From the NCBI GenBank assembly GCA_902583645.1, contig CACHWQ010000001.1:31966-95965 (forward strand): DNA of 64,000 nt, given 5' to 3'. The DNA is from an uncultured Pelagibacteraceae bacterium (GTDB lineage Bacteria; Pseudomonadota; Alphaproteobacteria; Pelagibacterales; Pelagibacteraceae). This document shows positions 24,890 to 36,715 of this stretch, piece by piece (the stretch's first letter is position 1; each line of letters starts with the position of its first letter). Under the pieces are notes generated by a model that ran no database searches, was not told where the DNA came from, and saw only the letters and a program-made list of their open reading frames with translations. Both the position numbers and the translations under genes were made by a program.

Positions 24890-26688
24890 TGAGTAAAGAA
24901 AATAACATTAAAGAAAAATTCAAAATTGCATTGGCCTCGACAGAAAAAGCAATTTCTGATGATTATTTAAAAAAAACTCTTAAAAACAAAAAAGTCTCAA
25001 AAGATTTAAATTATTTTGAAATTGATACGTTAAATACTAAGGAAGAATTTATTAAATACAGAGCTGAGAGTGATAGCAGGGCCTTATTAAAAAAATTTTC
25101 TGATGAAGATATTTTAAATTTAAATTATCCAAGAAATTCATCATGTAGATCACTATACGAATTTTCAGAAAAAATTCGATGTGAATTACTTGGTTCTGAA
25201 ATGCTTAGAGGGACCAAATTAAATTTTTTGGAAAACTATGAAAATTACTTATCAAAAGTAAAAGCTGAATATGTTCAAAATAAAGAGGATGTAAAAATAT
25301 CTGACGCTTTTGAGATTTACATGCTAAAGAATCTTTTTGAGCTAAAATTGAGTAAAAATTCTGAAAAAATTTTAAGCTTTTGGGATAAAGATTTAAAGTT
25401 AGCTTTCGATAAATATATTCAGTTTTTTAAAGAAAATTTAAATAACCAGAAAAAATACAATTTAAAAATATCTGAAATTCTTAAAGATATGGATCTCTTC
25501 GATAATAGTGATGAAACTCAAAATAATGCTGATAATCAAGATAATGAGCAGAAATCGGAGAATAATAATGATAGTCAGGAACAAAATTCAGATCAGGATC
25601 AAAATTCTCATGAAGATCAAGCGGATAGCCAGGGTAAAGATACTGAGTATGATTTTACGGAACATCAGCTTGAGGAAAATTTGGTGGACACAGATAGTGA
25701 AAAAGAAAATTCTGAGAATTTAATGCAAAAGATGAAAAGTGAAAATTCAGACTTAGAATATAAAATTTTTACTTCAAAATTTGACGAGATTGCAAAAGCA
25801 GAAAATCTCGAGAATTTAGATGAAATTATAAAATTAAGAAAAAATTTAGATCAGCAACTAGTAAGTTTTCAAGATTTGATAACGAAATTAGCAAATAAGT
25901 TGCAAAGACAATTGCTTGCCAGTCAAAAGAGGGCATGGGAGTTTGATCTTGAAGAGGGTTTATTGGATACATCTAAGCTTACAAGGGTGATAATAGATCC
26001 ATATAGCTCTTTATCATTTAAAAAAGAAAAGGATTATGAATTTAAAGATACTGTTGTAACTTTACTAATTGATAATTCTGGTTCAATGAGGGGGAGACCA
26101 ATTACAATTGCAGCTTTATGTGCAGATATTTTATCAAGAACTTTAGAAAGATGCTCTGTAAAAGTGGAAATTTTAGGTTTTACAACAAAAAATTGGAAAG
26201 GTGGTCAATCTAGAGAGTATTGGAACAGAAATAAAAAACCTAAATCACCTGGGAGACTAAACGACCTTAGACATATAATTTATAAAAGTGCTGATATACA
26301 GTGGAGAATAAGTAAAAATAATTTAGGACTTATGTTAAAAGAAGGATTGCTCAAAGAAAATATAGACGGCGAAGCCATAAACTGGGCTTTTAATAGATTG
26401 AAAAAAAGAAGAGAAGAAAGAAAAATTTTAATGGTTATTTCTGATGGTGCACCAGTAGATGACTCAACATTGTCTGTAAATTCTGGGGATTTTCTGGAAA
26501 AACATCTTAAAAAAACTGTAAAATATATAGAGACGAAAAGTGATATAGAAATTTTAGCAATTGGAATAGGTCATGATGTATCTAGATATTACTCTAAAGC
26601 AATTAAGATAAGTGATGTACAGGAGTTAGGAGATGTTATGATAGAACAACTTAGTGGATTATTCATAAATAAAAATACAATACACTGA
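24889..26688 (+). CDS. cobT: CobT-like VWA-domain cobaltochelatase subunit
   Basis: 599-aa partner of CobS. The N-terminal half is helical and contains [17 protein letters not shown], typical of CobT. A low-complexity Asn/Asp/Gln/Glu-rich linker spans about residues 205-265. The C-terminal part is a von Willebrand A domain with the MIDAS motif DNSGSMRG (about 394-401), followed by [21 protein letters not shown] sequence. MIDAS integrin-type domains couple AAA+ activity to the substrate subunit. Ends against the convergent regB-like gene with no gap. Confidence 0.92.
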   Translation: MSKENNIKEKFKIALASTEKAISDDYLKKTLKNKKVSKDLNYFEIDTLNTKEEFIKYRAESDSRALLKKFSDEDILNLNYPRNSSCRSLYEFSEKIRCELLGSEMLRGTKLNFLENYENYLSKVKAEYVQNKEDVKISDAFEIYMLKNLFELKLSKNSEKILSFWDKDLKLAFDKYIQFFKENLNNQKKYNLKISEILKDMDLFDNSDETQNNADNQDNEQKSENNNDSQEQNSDQDQNSHEDQADSQGKDTEYDFTEHQLEENLVDTDSEKENSENLMQKMKSENSDLEYKIFTSKFDEIAKAENLENLDEIIKLRKNLDQQLVSFQDLITKLANKLQRQLLASQKRAWEFDLEEGLLDTSKLTRVIIDPYSSLSFKKEKDYEFKDTVVTLLIDNSGSMRGRPITIAALCADILSRTLERCSVKVEILGFTTKNWKGGQSREYWNRNKKPKSPGRLNDLRHIIYKSADIQWRISKNNLGLMLKEGLLKENIDGEAINWAFNRLKKRREERKILMVISDGAPVDDSTLSVNSGDFLEKHLKKTVKYIETKSDIEILAIGIGHDVSRYYSKAIKISDVQELGDVMIEQLSGLFINKNTIH

Positions 26689-27975
26689 TTAAATTTTTTT
26701 TAGATCTTTATTTTTCCATTCAATAACAACTTTTGCTCCTCCAAGAAATTGTGAATTTTTAAATTTTACCAATGCAAAATTTTTTTCTAGTAAAGTTTTT
26801 CCTATAAAAGTGCCCAATCCTAGTCCTTGTTTTGAAGAATTCGCAGTATCTAAAGTCCTTATGTACGGTTCACCCAGTTTGTCTTTATCGATCAAATCTT
26901 TCGGAAATCCATCTCCATCATCTGCAATTACTATTTTTGTTTTACCTTCAGTGTTTGCAACAGAAATATGAATTTTTTTTCTAGAAAACTTATTTGCATT
27001 ACCAATGAAATTTCTTAAACCATAAATTATTTCAATGGACTTACTAAAAATTATTTTATCACTAAATTTTTCTAAATTTACTTCAAATTTTTTATTACTA
27101 ATTTTTTCGAAAGATCTAACTATTTCATTAATGTAATCACCAATATTTAAATTGGTATTTAAAAATTCATCTTCAACTTTTGGATTTAAAGATAATTTTT
27201 TTAATATTTCACGACATCTTATACTTTGTGAGATTAATAAATCTAAATCCTTTTTAATTTTTTTATTATCCTTAAAATCTTTTTGCATTTCTTTAACAGT
27301 CAAAAGGATTGTTGATAAAGGAGTTCCTAATGAATGTGCTGCAGCTGCAGCTTGTCCTCCCAAAGATAATAACTCGTTTTCCTTAGACATAATTTGTTGT
27401 AATTTGTCAAAAGCCTTTTTTCTTTTTCTATTTTGTTCTCCAAACTGGACAGCAAAATATACTAAAAATAATAATCCTATTAAAATCGAAATTGGTATCG
27501 CGTATAAATAATAATTTGGAACATGAAAATGAATTTCACCTGGATGGGGAAGCTTGAAGTGAAAAAAGGTTAATATAGTTAACAGAGTAATTGTTAAAAA
27601 AACTAAAACTACTGAACTTTTTATTTTAAGATATTGAGATGAAAATACTGCTGGAATTATTATTAAAAAAATGAAAGGATTTGTTATTCCTCCAGTCAAA
27701 TAAAATAAAAAACCAAGCTGCAAAATATCGTATATCAAATAAATTAATGATAAATTATTACTTATCTGATTTTGTTTTACTTTAAACTGTAAGAATATAT
27801 TTGTTAAAACACCAATACAAATAATACTAAGACAAGGGAGATAATTAAATTTAAAATTTAAAATGAATTGTACTATAAAAATTGACAAAATTTGACCAAT
27901 AAATGCTATCCACCTTAGATTTACATATGTAGATTTATTTAATGTATAAATTTCAGAATTATCAAAAAATTTCAT
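26689..27975 (-). CDS. regB: RegB/PrrB-type sensor histidine kinase
   Basis: 428-aa membrane redox-sensing kinase. Six hydrophobic segments fill residues 20-180 and include the quinone-site motif GGITNPF (95-101). The H-box is LGGQAAAAAHSLGTPLSTI with phospho-His 214, near identical to RegB. The redox-active Cys of the family is at 254 (RCREIL). ATPase boxes: NFIGNANKFS (N), IADDGDGFP (G1) and GLGLGTFIG (G2). Known RegB/RegA systems control respiration and carbon genes. No regA-type regulator is adjacent. It lies 2 nt downstream of gyrB. Confidence 0.9.
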   Translation of the reverse strand: MKFFDNSEIYTLNKSTYVNLRWIAFIGQILSIFIVQFILNFKFNYLPCLSIICIGVLTNIFLQFKVKQNQISNNLSLIYLIYDILQLGFLFYLTGGITNPFIFLIIIPAVFSSQYLKIKSSVVLVFLTITLLTILTFFHFKLPHPGEIHFHVPNYYLYAIPISILIGLLFLVYFAVQFGEQNRKRKKAFDKLQQIMSKENELLSLGGQAAAAAHSLGTPLSTILLTVKEMQKDFKDNKKIKKDLDLLISQSIRCREILKKLSLNPKVEDEFLNTNLNIGDYINEIVRSFEKISNKKFEVNLEKFSDKIIFSKSIEIIYGLRNFIGNANKFSRKKIHISVANTEGKTKIVIADDGDGFPKDLIDKDKLGEPYIRTLDTANSSKQGLGLGTFIGKTLLEKNFALVKFKNSQFLGGAKVVIEWKNKDLKKI

Positions 27976-27977
27976 TA

Positions 27978-30062
<2,085 letters not shown>

Positions 30063-30197
30063 TTATTATTTTTGACAAATCTATTGGCCTACATACCCCT
30101 CAGATACCATTAAAATCAATGCTGATTTAAGCATAAAAATAAAAATTTTGTACTTTGTAGATATTGACAATAAACAAGAATTTATGTCACTGTATTT

Positions 30198-30287
30198 TGG
30201 CGGAGAGAGTGGGATTCGAACCCACGAAAGAGTTGCCCCTTAACACGCTTTCCAAGCGTGCGCCTTAAACCGCTCGGCCATCTCTCC
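30198..30287 (-). tRNA. tRNA-Ser (GGA)
   Basis: Class II tRNA with a long variable arm. Acceptor GGAGAGA/TCTCTCC, anticodon stem CACGC/GCGTG with loop TTGGAAA (anticodon GGA), T stem GTGGG/CCCAC around TTCGAAT, discriminator G73 (a serine identity base), and encoded CCA. It starts 13 nt after the stop of the SGNH-hydrolase gene on the same strand and marks the boundary of the glycan cluster. Confidence 0.95.
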
Positions 30288-30300
30288 AGTAGATAAAGTA

Positions 30301-31398
30301 TTAATTTCCAAAATTTAATTTATCTATTATCTCAGCTACACATTTATATAATCTTCTATATCCCTTTCTATTGGGGTGTCCATCATATTTATAGAATAAA
30401 TTCGGATTATTTTCGAAGCCACAATGAAAATGTTTATCCGTTAAACCAGTGATAAATTTTTCTGCATAGACTGAATTATAATTTTTTCCTTTATTATGAA
30501 TTTCATCCAATGTCTGTATCTGGATAAATATAATATCTTTACCATATTTATTTACTAAATTTCTTATTGAATTGAAATTTTTAGTAATTTTTTCATTTTG
30601 TGATTTATAGAATTTGTTTTGTAAAAAATCTCTTGGAATTCTTATAATATAAAGATTTGCTAATGAATTTTTAATTTTTCTTCTTATTTTTTTCCATGTT
30701 AATTTGCTTTTTTTATCGTCTCTATATTTTTTTAATTTTTTAAGAAAATTGGTTGGATCTTTTTCCTCTAGTGGAAAACCATAAAAATTTTCAGGTCCTT
30801 TGCAGTAGTTATGATTTTCTAAACATTTTAAATTTTGTTTAGAAAAATTAAATGGATCTCTGGTTATATCTCCACCTATATATAATACAATTACTTTTTC
30901 AATATCATAATGCTGATCTATATGTTTTTCTAAAAGTTCAAATTGTTGCGGACCTGTTCCGAAAATTCCACCGTTAATAACTTGGTAATTATTTACTTTA
31001 CCTCCAAAATAATTTACCCAACTAGGTGCCCCCATACCTTCAGTAAATGAGTCACCTAAAAATAAAATTGAAGGTTTGCCTGAATAAATATCATTATCCT
31101 GTACTAATCCAAAGTTATTAGTCTTTATTTTGTAGGAATATTCTTTAATAAACTCATTATTTAAATCAAAAAAAACTTCATGCCTGACTGATAAATTAGG
31201 TTCAAATTTAAAGAAGTTATCTATATTTTTGAATATTTTTCCTTGATCCCAAAGTCTATATATTACTTTGTAATATTTATTCACATAATGTTTTGGTAAC
31301 ATAAAACTTAAAGATATTTCCAAAACAACGAGTATAAAAAATAAACTGGATACTACTAAAAGAAAATTTTTATTTTTTTTCATCAAATTTTTAATCAA
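30301..31398 (-). CDS. membrane-anchored SGNH/GDSL hydrolase-like protein
   Basis: 365-aa protein with an N-terminal membrane anchor (about residues 11-34) and a periplasmic SGNH-type domain. Block I is FLGDSFTEGMG (nucleophile Ser 117), a Gly block occurs in INGGIFGTGPQQ, block III-like IVLYIGGDITRD provides the Asn/Asp position, and the catalytic Asp/His pair is in YDGHPNRKGYRRL near the C-terminus. Such proteins often add or remove acyl groups on surface glycans. It overlaps the upstream gene by 4 bp and closes the glycan cluster. Confidence 0.75.
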   Translation of the reverse strand: MIKNLMKKNKNFLLVVSSLFFILVVLEISLSFMLPKHYVNKYYKVIYRLWDQGKIFKNIDNFFKFEPNLSVRHEVFFDLNNEFIKEYSYKIKTNNFGLVQDNDIYSGKPSILFLGDSFTEGMGAPSWVNYFGGKVNNYQVINGGIFGTGPQQFELLEKHIDQHYDIEKVIVLYIGGDITRDPFNFSKQNLKCLENHNYCKGPENFYGFPLEEKDPTNFLKKLKKYRDDKKSKLTWKKIRRKIKNSLANLYIIRIPRDFLQNKFYKSQNEKITKNFNSIRNLVNKYGKDIIFIQIQTLDEIHNKGKNYNSVYAEKFITGLTDKHFHCGFENNPNLFYKYDGHPNRKGYRRLYKCVAEIIDKLNFGN

Positions 31399-32270
31399 CT
31401 TATAATTTTTTTAATTTTACTTAATCGTCTTTTAATATTTTTTTTTTGTTTATTAATGAACCTTTTAAATGGGTTATATTTTAAATCTCTCTTAGCTAAA
31501 ATAGGACTATCTATATTATGTAACCAAGTTCTTTCATTATTTAAGATTGCCCAATCACATTCATATGCGGATATGGAATCCAAGTTATGCTTTTTACACA
31601 ACAGAGAAAAAACACTTTGATCATGTCTGTTTTCTATAAATCCCTCTAAATTTTGAATTTTTGAGGGAGAATCATCTATTAACTCAAACTGATTATAAAA
31701 TACTTCAAGCCATTCATTTAGGAAGTGTAGTGACTCATCAGTTTTTTTTATAAAAAAACATCCTGCCCAATACTGAGAAGATTTGATAATATTTCTATCA
31801 TTTAAAAAATTATAATGTTTAAGTAAATCAGCTTTAGTATATTTTTGTTCTTCGCGAATTGGAAAATTTATATTCTCTAAATTGCATTTTAATTTTGAAT
31901 GATATTGAAAAGGTAATAGCCATCGATCTTTTTGTTCGATCAATCTTATATAATTATTAAACTTCTTGATGTTTTTTTTTAAAATATGACAACCTACATC
32001 CATATAATTTATAACATCACCATAACTCATTTGATTTAAAATATTTCGAATTATAAGTGGTTTCCATACCCAATAGCCAAAACCTCTTTTTTTATTTTTT
32101 TTTACAAATCTATAAATAGTTTCTTTGGTATTTTTATCTAAATTTTCAAATGATATTACTCTTACATCATCGTAAAATTTTGATTCTGTTGCTTGAGTTT
32201 TTAAACGGTTAGCGCTTCTTTTCAAATCTGAGCTTGCAAAAGCAAATAAGATAATTTTATTTTTATACAT
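31395..32270 (-). CDS. putative GT-A-like glycosyltransferase (YWVWKP-type)
   Basis: 291-aa soluble protein. The diagnostic-looking stretch is KRGFGYWVWKPLIIRNIL followed by GDVINYMDVGCHI, whose D-x-G could serve as the metal-binding acidic motif of a GT-A fold. Proteins with this stretch are found in capsule and O-antigen loci and are treated as glycosyltransferase-like, but activity is rarely proven. The C-terminus is strongly basic (about residues 267-291). It overlaps galE by 8 bp and the SGNH gene by 4 bp, so it belongs to the same operon. Confidence 0.55.
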   Translation of the reverse strand: MYKNKIILFAFASSDLKRSANRLKTQATESKFYDDVRVISFENLDKNTKETIYRFVKKNKKRGFGYWVWKPLIIRNILNQMSYGDVINYMDVGCHILKKNIKKFNNYIRLIEQKDRWLLPFQYHSKLKCNLENINFPIREEQKYTKADLLKHYNFLNDRNIIKSSQYWAGCFFIKKTDESLHFLNEWLEVFYNQFELIDDSPSKIQNLEGFIENRHDQSVFSLLCKKHNLDSISAYECDWAILNNERTWLHNIDSPILAKRDLKYNPFKRFINKQKKNIKRRLSKIKKIIS

Positions 32271-33261
32271 TTAAAAATTTCTTATTGATTTTTTTTTCCC
32301 ATTTTATTGCACTTTTTAAAATTAGATAAATGTTATTATACTTGGGCTTCCATTTTAGTATTTTTTTTAATTTAGTTATATTTGCGTAAATATGGGCAAT
32401 ATCATTACGTCTTTTTTTTTGATATCTAATGACTACGTTTTTTTTAATTTTAAGAAAAATATCTACAATTTCTTTAACAGAGTATCCTTTTCCATATCCG
32501 CAATTAAGAATTAAAGATTTTTTATTATTAGATATTTTTTTTAATGCAAGAATATGTATTTCAGCTAGATCAGATACATGTATATAGTCTCTAATACAGG
32601 TGCCATCTCTTGTATTATAATTATTTCCAAATATATTTACTTTTGGATTTAACTTTGTTGATTGTATAGCTAAATTTTTAATTAAATGGCCGTGTGATTT
32701 TTCAATTTCTCCAATTTTTCCTGATTTGCTAGCTCCAGCAACATTGAAATATCGTAAAATTCCATATCTAAAATTATATTTTTTTGAATATTTTTTTATT
32801 ATCTCTTCGCTTTTATATTTTGTAAATGCATAATAACTTTTAGGATTAGGTTTTTTTCTCTCATCTACTGAACCTTTGGTGTTTCCGTAAATTGAGCAAG
32901 ATGATGAAAAAACTATATTTTTTACATTTGTACCCCTGCAAGCTTTAACTAAATTTAAAGTACCACCTACGTTATTTTTATAATATTTTTTTTTATATTT
33001 TTCACTTTCATTAATATTTAAATATGCTGCCAAATGTATCACCGAATTTATATTATTTTCTTTAATCGTTTTTGATAATTTGCTTAAGTTTTTTATATCT
33101 CCTCTTATAAATTTAGCTTTTTTATTTATAAGTTTTTTATATCCTGTGATCAAATTATCAAAAATAAATACTTTTTTATTATTTTTGATTAATAATTCCA
33201 CAATATGACTTCCAATATAACCAGCACCACCGGTTATAAGAATTTTATTTTTATTATACAT
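32263..33261 (-). CDS. galE: UDP-glucose 4-epimerase-like NAD-dependent epimerase
   Basis: 332-aa extended SDR enzyme. Rossmann motif TGGAGYIGSHIVE, FDNLITGY, DIKNLSKL and HLAAYLNINESE; catalytic SSSCSIYGN and YAFTKYKSE (YxxxK). The substrate-side block RYFNVAGASKSGKIGE and RDYIHVSDLAEIH match GalE. It likely interconverts UDP-glucose/galactose or their N-acetyl forms for the surrounding glycosyltransferases. The sequence is unusually Lys/Asn/Ile-rich even for this window. Confidence 0.9.
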   Translation of the reverse strand: MYNKNKILITGGAGYIGSHIVELLIKNNKKVFIFDNLITGYKKLINKKAKFIRGDIKNLSKLSKTIKENNINSVIHLAAYLNINESEKYKKKYYKNNVGGTLNLVKACRGTNVKNIVFSSSCSIYGNTKGSVDERKKPNPKSYYAFTKYKSEEIIKKYSKKYNFRYGILRYFNVAGASKSGKIGEIEKSHGHLIKNLAIQSTKLNPKVNIFGNNYNTRDGTCIRDYIHVSDLAEIHILALKKISNNKKSLILNCGYGKGYSVKEIVDIFLKIKKNVVIRYQKKRRNDIAHIYANITKLKKILKWKPKYNNIYLILKSAIKWEKKINKKFLNV

Positions 33262-33277
33262 ATAATTTATAAAAATA

Positions 33278-34075
33278 TTAATTATCTATAAATCTCCAAG
33301 GCCATTCTAGAAACTTAGTTTTTTTTCTGAACCAAAAAGATAAATATCTTTCAGCTAAATAAGCATATAGCCTTTCTGAGTCGTAGCCATAGAGATTTTT
33401 AAATCCAAAAGTTTTCTCACAAGCAAAAAGCCAATCAAACAAATCTTTAAACCATTCGTTCAATATATGATTTTTTGAAATAACCATTATATGGGGATTA
33501 TATTCATTGTTGTTATTCACATAATTTTTAAAATCGTTTACTTGATCATGTTTAACTAATTCTATTGCTTTTTCTAATCTTCCATAGCCGTGGTGCATAT
33601 CAAAATGTATTTTTATTGTCTCTTTATTTTCATTAAATAATAAACTTGGGTTTTGAAGTATATTTCTCCAACCTCTTTTTATTATTTTCATTTTTTTAGC
33701 TCCCGAAACTTTAATTGGCTTACATAGTATAGCATCAAAATCTGTCCAAGAAGGATCAGCTTCAACAAGCATATGCGACTTTAGGTTATCTCTATTAATT
33801 TCAACACCTGCTGACTCTTGTTTAATCCAATATCTTCTTTTTTGACAAAAGCCAATCCACTTATCATCATTTAAATTTAACAAGTTTTTCCAATACCAGT
33901 AATGAAAGGTCAGTTCAGAATAATATTTTTCTTTATCAAATATATTTTGTTTAATATCAGATTTTTGATAATTTTCGTGCGAGAAATTTTTTCCAACAGA
34001 ACACAATTTATAACTTGAGTTCTCTAAAAACTGAATTCTTTTATTAGTTACACAATAAATATCAAGATTATTCAT
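33278..34075 (-). CDS. DUF4422-like putative glycosyltransferase
   Basis: 265-aa protein with the DUF4422 pattern: N-terminal YCVTNKR, then SELTFHYWYWKNLLNLNDDKWIGFCQKRRYW (residues about 51-81), equivalent to the family's 'CELTglYWiWKN...iGl.HYRRyf', and a later WLFACEKTFG...YAYLAERYLSFWF C-terminal block. DUF4422 proteins are exopolysaccharide-locus glycosyltransferases. It lies 16 nt upstream of galE and is divergent from the FkbM gene. Confidence 0.7.
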   Translation of the reverse strand: MNNLDIYCVTNKRIQFLENSSYKLCSVGKNFSHENYQKSDIKQNIFDKEKYYSELTFHYWYWKNLLNLNDDKWIGFCQKRRYWIKQESAGVEINRDNLKSHMLVEADPSWTDFDAILCKPIKVSGAKKMKIIKRGWRNILQNPSLLFNENKETIKIHFDMHHGYGRLEKAIELVKHDQVNDFKNYVNNNNEYNPHIMVISKNHILNEWFKDLFDWLFACEKTFGFKNLYGYDSERLYAYLAERYLSFWFRKKTKFLEWPWRFIDN

Positions 34076-34141
34076 AAATTATTTTATTACATATATTTTG
34101 TTGTAGATAAAACTAAATTTTCATAATAATTCTATTTATAG

Positions 34142-34891
34142 ATGGCTTCAAAATTACTCAAAAAAATTGTGGGTGCTGCAGGTTATAAACTTTTTGATAA
34201 AAACTATGTAGAAAATAGTAGATTAATAAACCAATACTCATCCTTAAATATTAGAGAAATACTTAAATTTTTTTTTGAAAAAAAAGAAATTTCATCTTTA
34301 ATACAAATTGGCGCTAATGATGGTGAAAGTTTTGATGAATTATCAACATTTATTAAAAAATACCAGATTAATTCAATTCTTGTTGAGCCGATAGATGAGC
34401 ACTTTCAAAAACTTAAAAACGTATATTCATCTTTAAACAATGTACTCTTAGAAAAAGTAGCAATTTCTGAAGATGATAAAAAAAAATATCTTTATTCAGT
34501 TAAAAAAGAGGTGAGACAAATTTATGGGTCTCATGCAAAAGCGATAAGCTCATTTGACTTTAATCATCTTACTAAACATGGAATAAAAAAAAAACATATT
34601 GAAAAAGTTGAGATTAATACAAGCTCTATTAAAAGATTAATTGAAAAATACAAATTAGATAAAGTTGACCTATTTTTTTGTGATGCAGAAGGATACGATG
34701 GACAAATTATTTTAAGTTTCTTAAACTGCTCCATTAATTGTAAAATAATTGTTTTTGAATTTATTCATATTGAAAATAAAATTTTAAAAACATTAGTTAA
34801 TAACCTAGAGAAAGAAAATTTTCGATTATTTCCAATAAATGAAAACCTTGTTTGTGTAAAAAAAAATATTGAAATTCTCTTGAAAGATTAA
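34142..34891 (+). CDS. FkbM-family methyltransferase
   Basis: 249-aa SAM-dependent methyltransferase of the FkbM type. Motif I is LIQIGANDGESFDE, followed by SILVEPIDEHFQKL, ISSFDFNHLTK and INTSSIKRLIEKYKLDKVDLFFCDAEGYDGQIILSF (motif with the conserved D-x-E-G). These enzymes usually O-methylate sugars in surface polysaccharides. It is the only plus-strand gene in the glycan cluster and its stop overlaps the convergent GT17-like gene by 4 bp. Confidence 0.88.
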   Translation: MASKLLKKIVGAAGYKLFDKNYVENSRLINQYSSLNIREILKFFFEKKEISSLIQIGANDGESFDELSTFIKKYQINSILVEPIDEHFQKLKNVYSSLNNVLLEKVAISEDDKKKYLYSVKKEVRQIYGSHAKAISSFDFNHLTKHGIKKKHIEKVEINTSSIKRLIEKYKLDKVDLFFCDAEGYDGQIILSFLNCSINCKIIVFEFIHIENKILKTLVNNLEKENFRLFPINENLVCVKKNIEILLKD

Positions 34892-35697
34892 TCTAAAATA
34901 TAGTCTTTATACTTAAACTTGTTATCGATTAAATATTTAGGAAGATTTTTATCTAAAGAAACTTTTTCATATTCGTGCCCTCTTTCAAAAAGATCTATTT
35001 TTTTTTCAATTTTTTTTTTTATAATGTCAACTGATGAGTATTTGCTGTCTGCAAATTCTGAGTGAGCAAAGGTTCTTAATTTTAATGAAATTTTTTCAGG
35101 GGACATTACGTTGTTGAAATGCCACCCACCATCTTTGAAAATTTGAATGCTTTTCTCCTTATCAAACCGTAAAAAAGAATAACTCATATTTTTTGATTTT
35201 ATTTTTTGTCTCATAAAATCGATAGATTTAAGATTTTTTTTCATACAAACTCTAGTACCCTCCCAGGGAGACTCATATTTATTAAATAAATTAAATTTAT
35301 AATTAAAACAATTTTGGAGAAAAATTCCGTATTTTTTTTTTAAATAAAAATTTTTTAACAAGTAAGGGCTGGGTATTTCGTCAGGATCCGAAAAAAAAAT
35401 ATAGTCATTATCCTCAAAACTACTTAATTTTTTTAATAGATATTCTCTTTGAAAAGCTTGATTTTGCCAAATATTATTCTTTTCTGGGAATGGTTCCTCT
35501 AATAAAAAATATTTTACTTTGTCTTTGTTAAAATAGTTTTGATTTATAAAATTACTTTTTTTTTTTCTATTTCTATGATCGTATTTAGACTCGCATATAA
35601 TAAAAAAGTCTACAAAATCATTTAAAATATTATATCGAAGATCAAACATAAAATTATTATCAAAAAAAGTTATGCAATCAATAATTCTACTTTTCAT
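34888..35697 (-). CDS. glycosyltransferase family 17-like protein
   Basis: 269-aa protein resembling GT17 (the family of bisecting GlcNAc-transferase and bacterial relatives). Seen: IIDCITFFDNNFMFDLRYNIL (family-like start), FIICESKYDHRNRKK, NIWQNQAFQREYLL and FFSDPDEIPSPYLL, which contains the acidic DPDE metal-binding motif. KDGGWHFNNV is the usual C-terminal motif. It likely transfers a sugar to a surface glycan. It abuts the oxidoreductase gene upstream. Confidence 0.8.
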   Translation of the reverse strand: MKSRIIDCITFFDNNFMFDLRYNILNDFVDFFIICESKYDHRNRKKKSNFINQNYFNKDKVKYFLLEEPFPEKNNIWQNQAFQREYLLKKLSSFEDNDYIFFSDPDEIPSPYLLKNFYLKKKYGIFLQNCFNYKFNLFNKYESPWEGTRVCMKKNLKSIDFMRQKIKSKNMSYSFLRFDKEKSIQIFKDGGWHFNNVMSPEKISLKLRTFAHSEFADSKYSSVDIIKKKIEKKIDLFERGHEYEKVSLDKNLPKYLIDNKFKYKDYILD

Positions 35698-36713
35698 TAA
35701 TTAAGCCATTCATTCATTATTTTTGTATTTATAAACGTTTCTTCAAAATTCATACCTGGATATTTAACCTTAAAGTTTTTTTCTAAAATATTTTCGGAAA
35801 ATTTTTCAATTTCATAAGCATAAATGCTTTTGTTAGAACTTATATTAAACACCTCATTATGCTTTCCTTCTAAAAATATTTTTGATGGTTCACCATGCCA
35901 AGTATCTTCTATTTTTATGGTTCCTTCCTCACCTTTTATGATCGTTTTTTTTCCTAGATTATTTTGAAAAGATGTTCCGATATAAGATACAAAACCATTA
36001 TCAAAATTAAGTGTAGCAAATGAATTTATATCAACGCCAGTTTTATAATAATCTAATTTTTTGTCTTTTACTTCAACTTTTTTAAAATTAGATTTTAAAG
36101 ATGCTATTAAAATACTCATAGAAGACGGATAACAACCAAGGTCTAATATAGCGCCACCCCCAAGATTTTTATTAAATAATCTATTGTTTTTATTAATTGT
36201 TTTTTTTTTTGTAAAAAAAAATAAAAATTTTTTTTTCATTAGATTAATTCCATAGTACGATTTCATTTCAATCAAATTACCAATATAATTATTCTTTATT
36301 AGTTCAATCACTTTAGCCAACTGAGGATGATACCTATACATAAATGCTTCAGCAAAAAATATTTTATTATTAAAATTATTTTTTAAATTTTTTATCTCTT
36401 CTAGACTTATTACAGCAGGTTTTTCTGTAATGACATTTTTGTTACTTTTAAAGCATTTTGAAATATATTCATAATGCATAGAATGTGGAAGGGTAATATA
36501 AATAATATCTATATCACTACATTCAATTAAATCATTATAATTTGAAAAACAATATTTTTTATCTAAATTAAATCTTTTTTTAAATTTATCTAGTTTGTCA
36601 TTGTTTTTACTGGCGATGCCTTTCAATTTTGCATTTCCCACGCTTTTAAATCCTTCGATAAAACTTTCTGCAATATTGCCTAGTCCTAGCACTCCCCAGC
36701 TTATTTTTTCCAT
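35697..36713 (-). CDS. Gfo/Idh/MocA-family oxidoreductase
   Basis: 338-aa NAD(P)-dependent oxidoreductase. Rossmann GLGNIAESFIEGF, then YITLPHSMHYEY, the conserved EKP in VITEKPAVISLEEI (catalytic Lys) and LGGGAILDLGCYPSSM in the C-terminal sugar-binding half. Such enzymes make keto- or amino-sugar precursors in glycan loci; the exact substrate is unknown. It touches the GT17-like gene and lies 2 nt downstream of lepA, so the glycan genes may receive lepA read-through. Confidence 0.88.
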   Translation of the reverse strand: MEKISWGVLGLGNIAESFIEGFKSVGNAKLKGIASKNNDKLDKFKKRFNLDKKYCFSNYNDLIECSDIDIIYITLPHSMHYEYISKCFKSNKNVITEKPAVISLEEIKNLKNNFNNKIFFAEAFMYRYHPQLAKVIELIKNNYIGNLIEMKSYYGINLMKKKFLFFFTKKKTINKNNRLFNKNLGGGAILDLGCYPSSMSILIASLKSNFKKVEVKDKKLDYYKTGVDINSFATLNFDNGFVSYIGTSFQNNLGKKTIIKGEEGTIKIEDTWHGEPSKIFLEGKHNEVFNISSNKSIYAYEIEKFSENILEKNFKVKYPGMNFEETFINTKIMNEWLN

Positions 36714-36715
36714 TT

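Noticed and set aside
30198..30287. tRNA-Ser as an integration site for the glycan cluster
   Set aside because: The cluster lies at the tRNA 5' side, there is no integrase, and no repeat of the tRNA 3' end was noticed near 36.7 kb.
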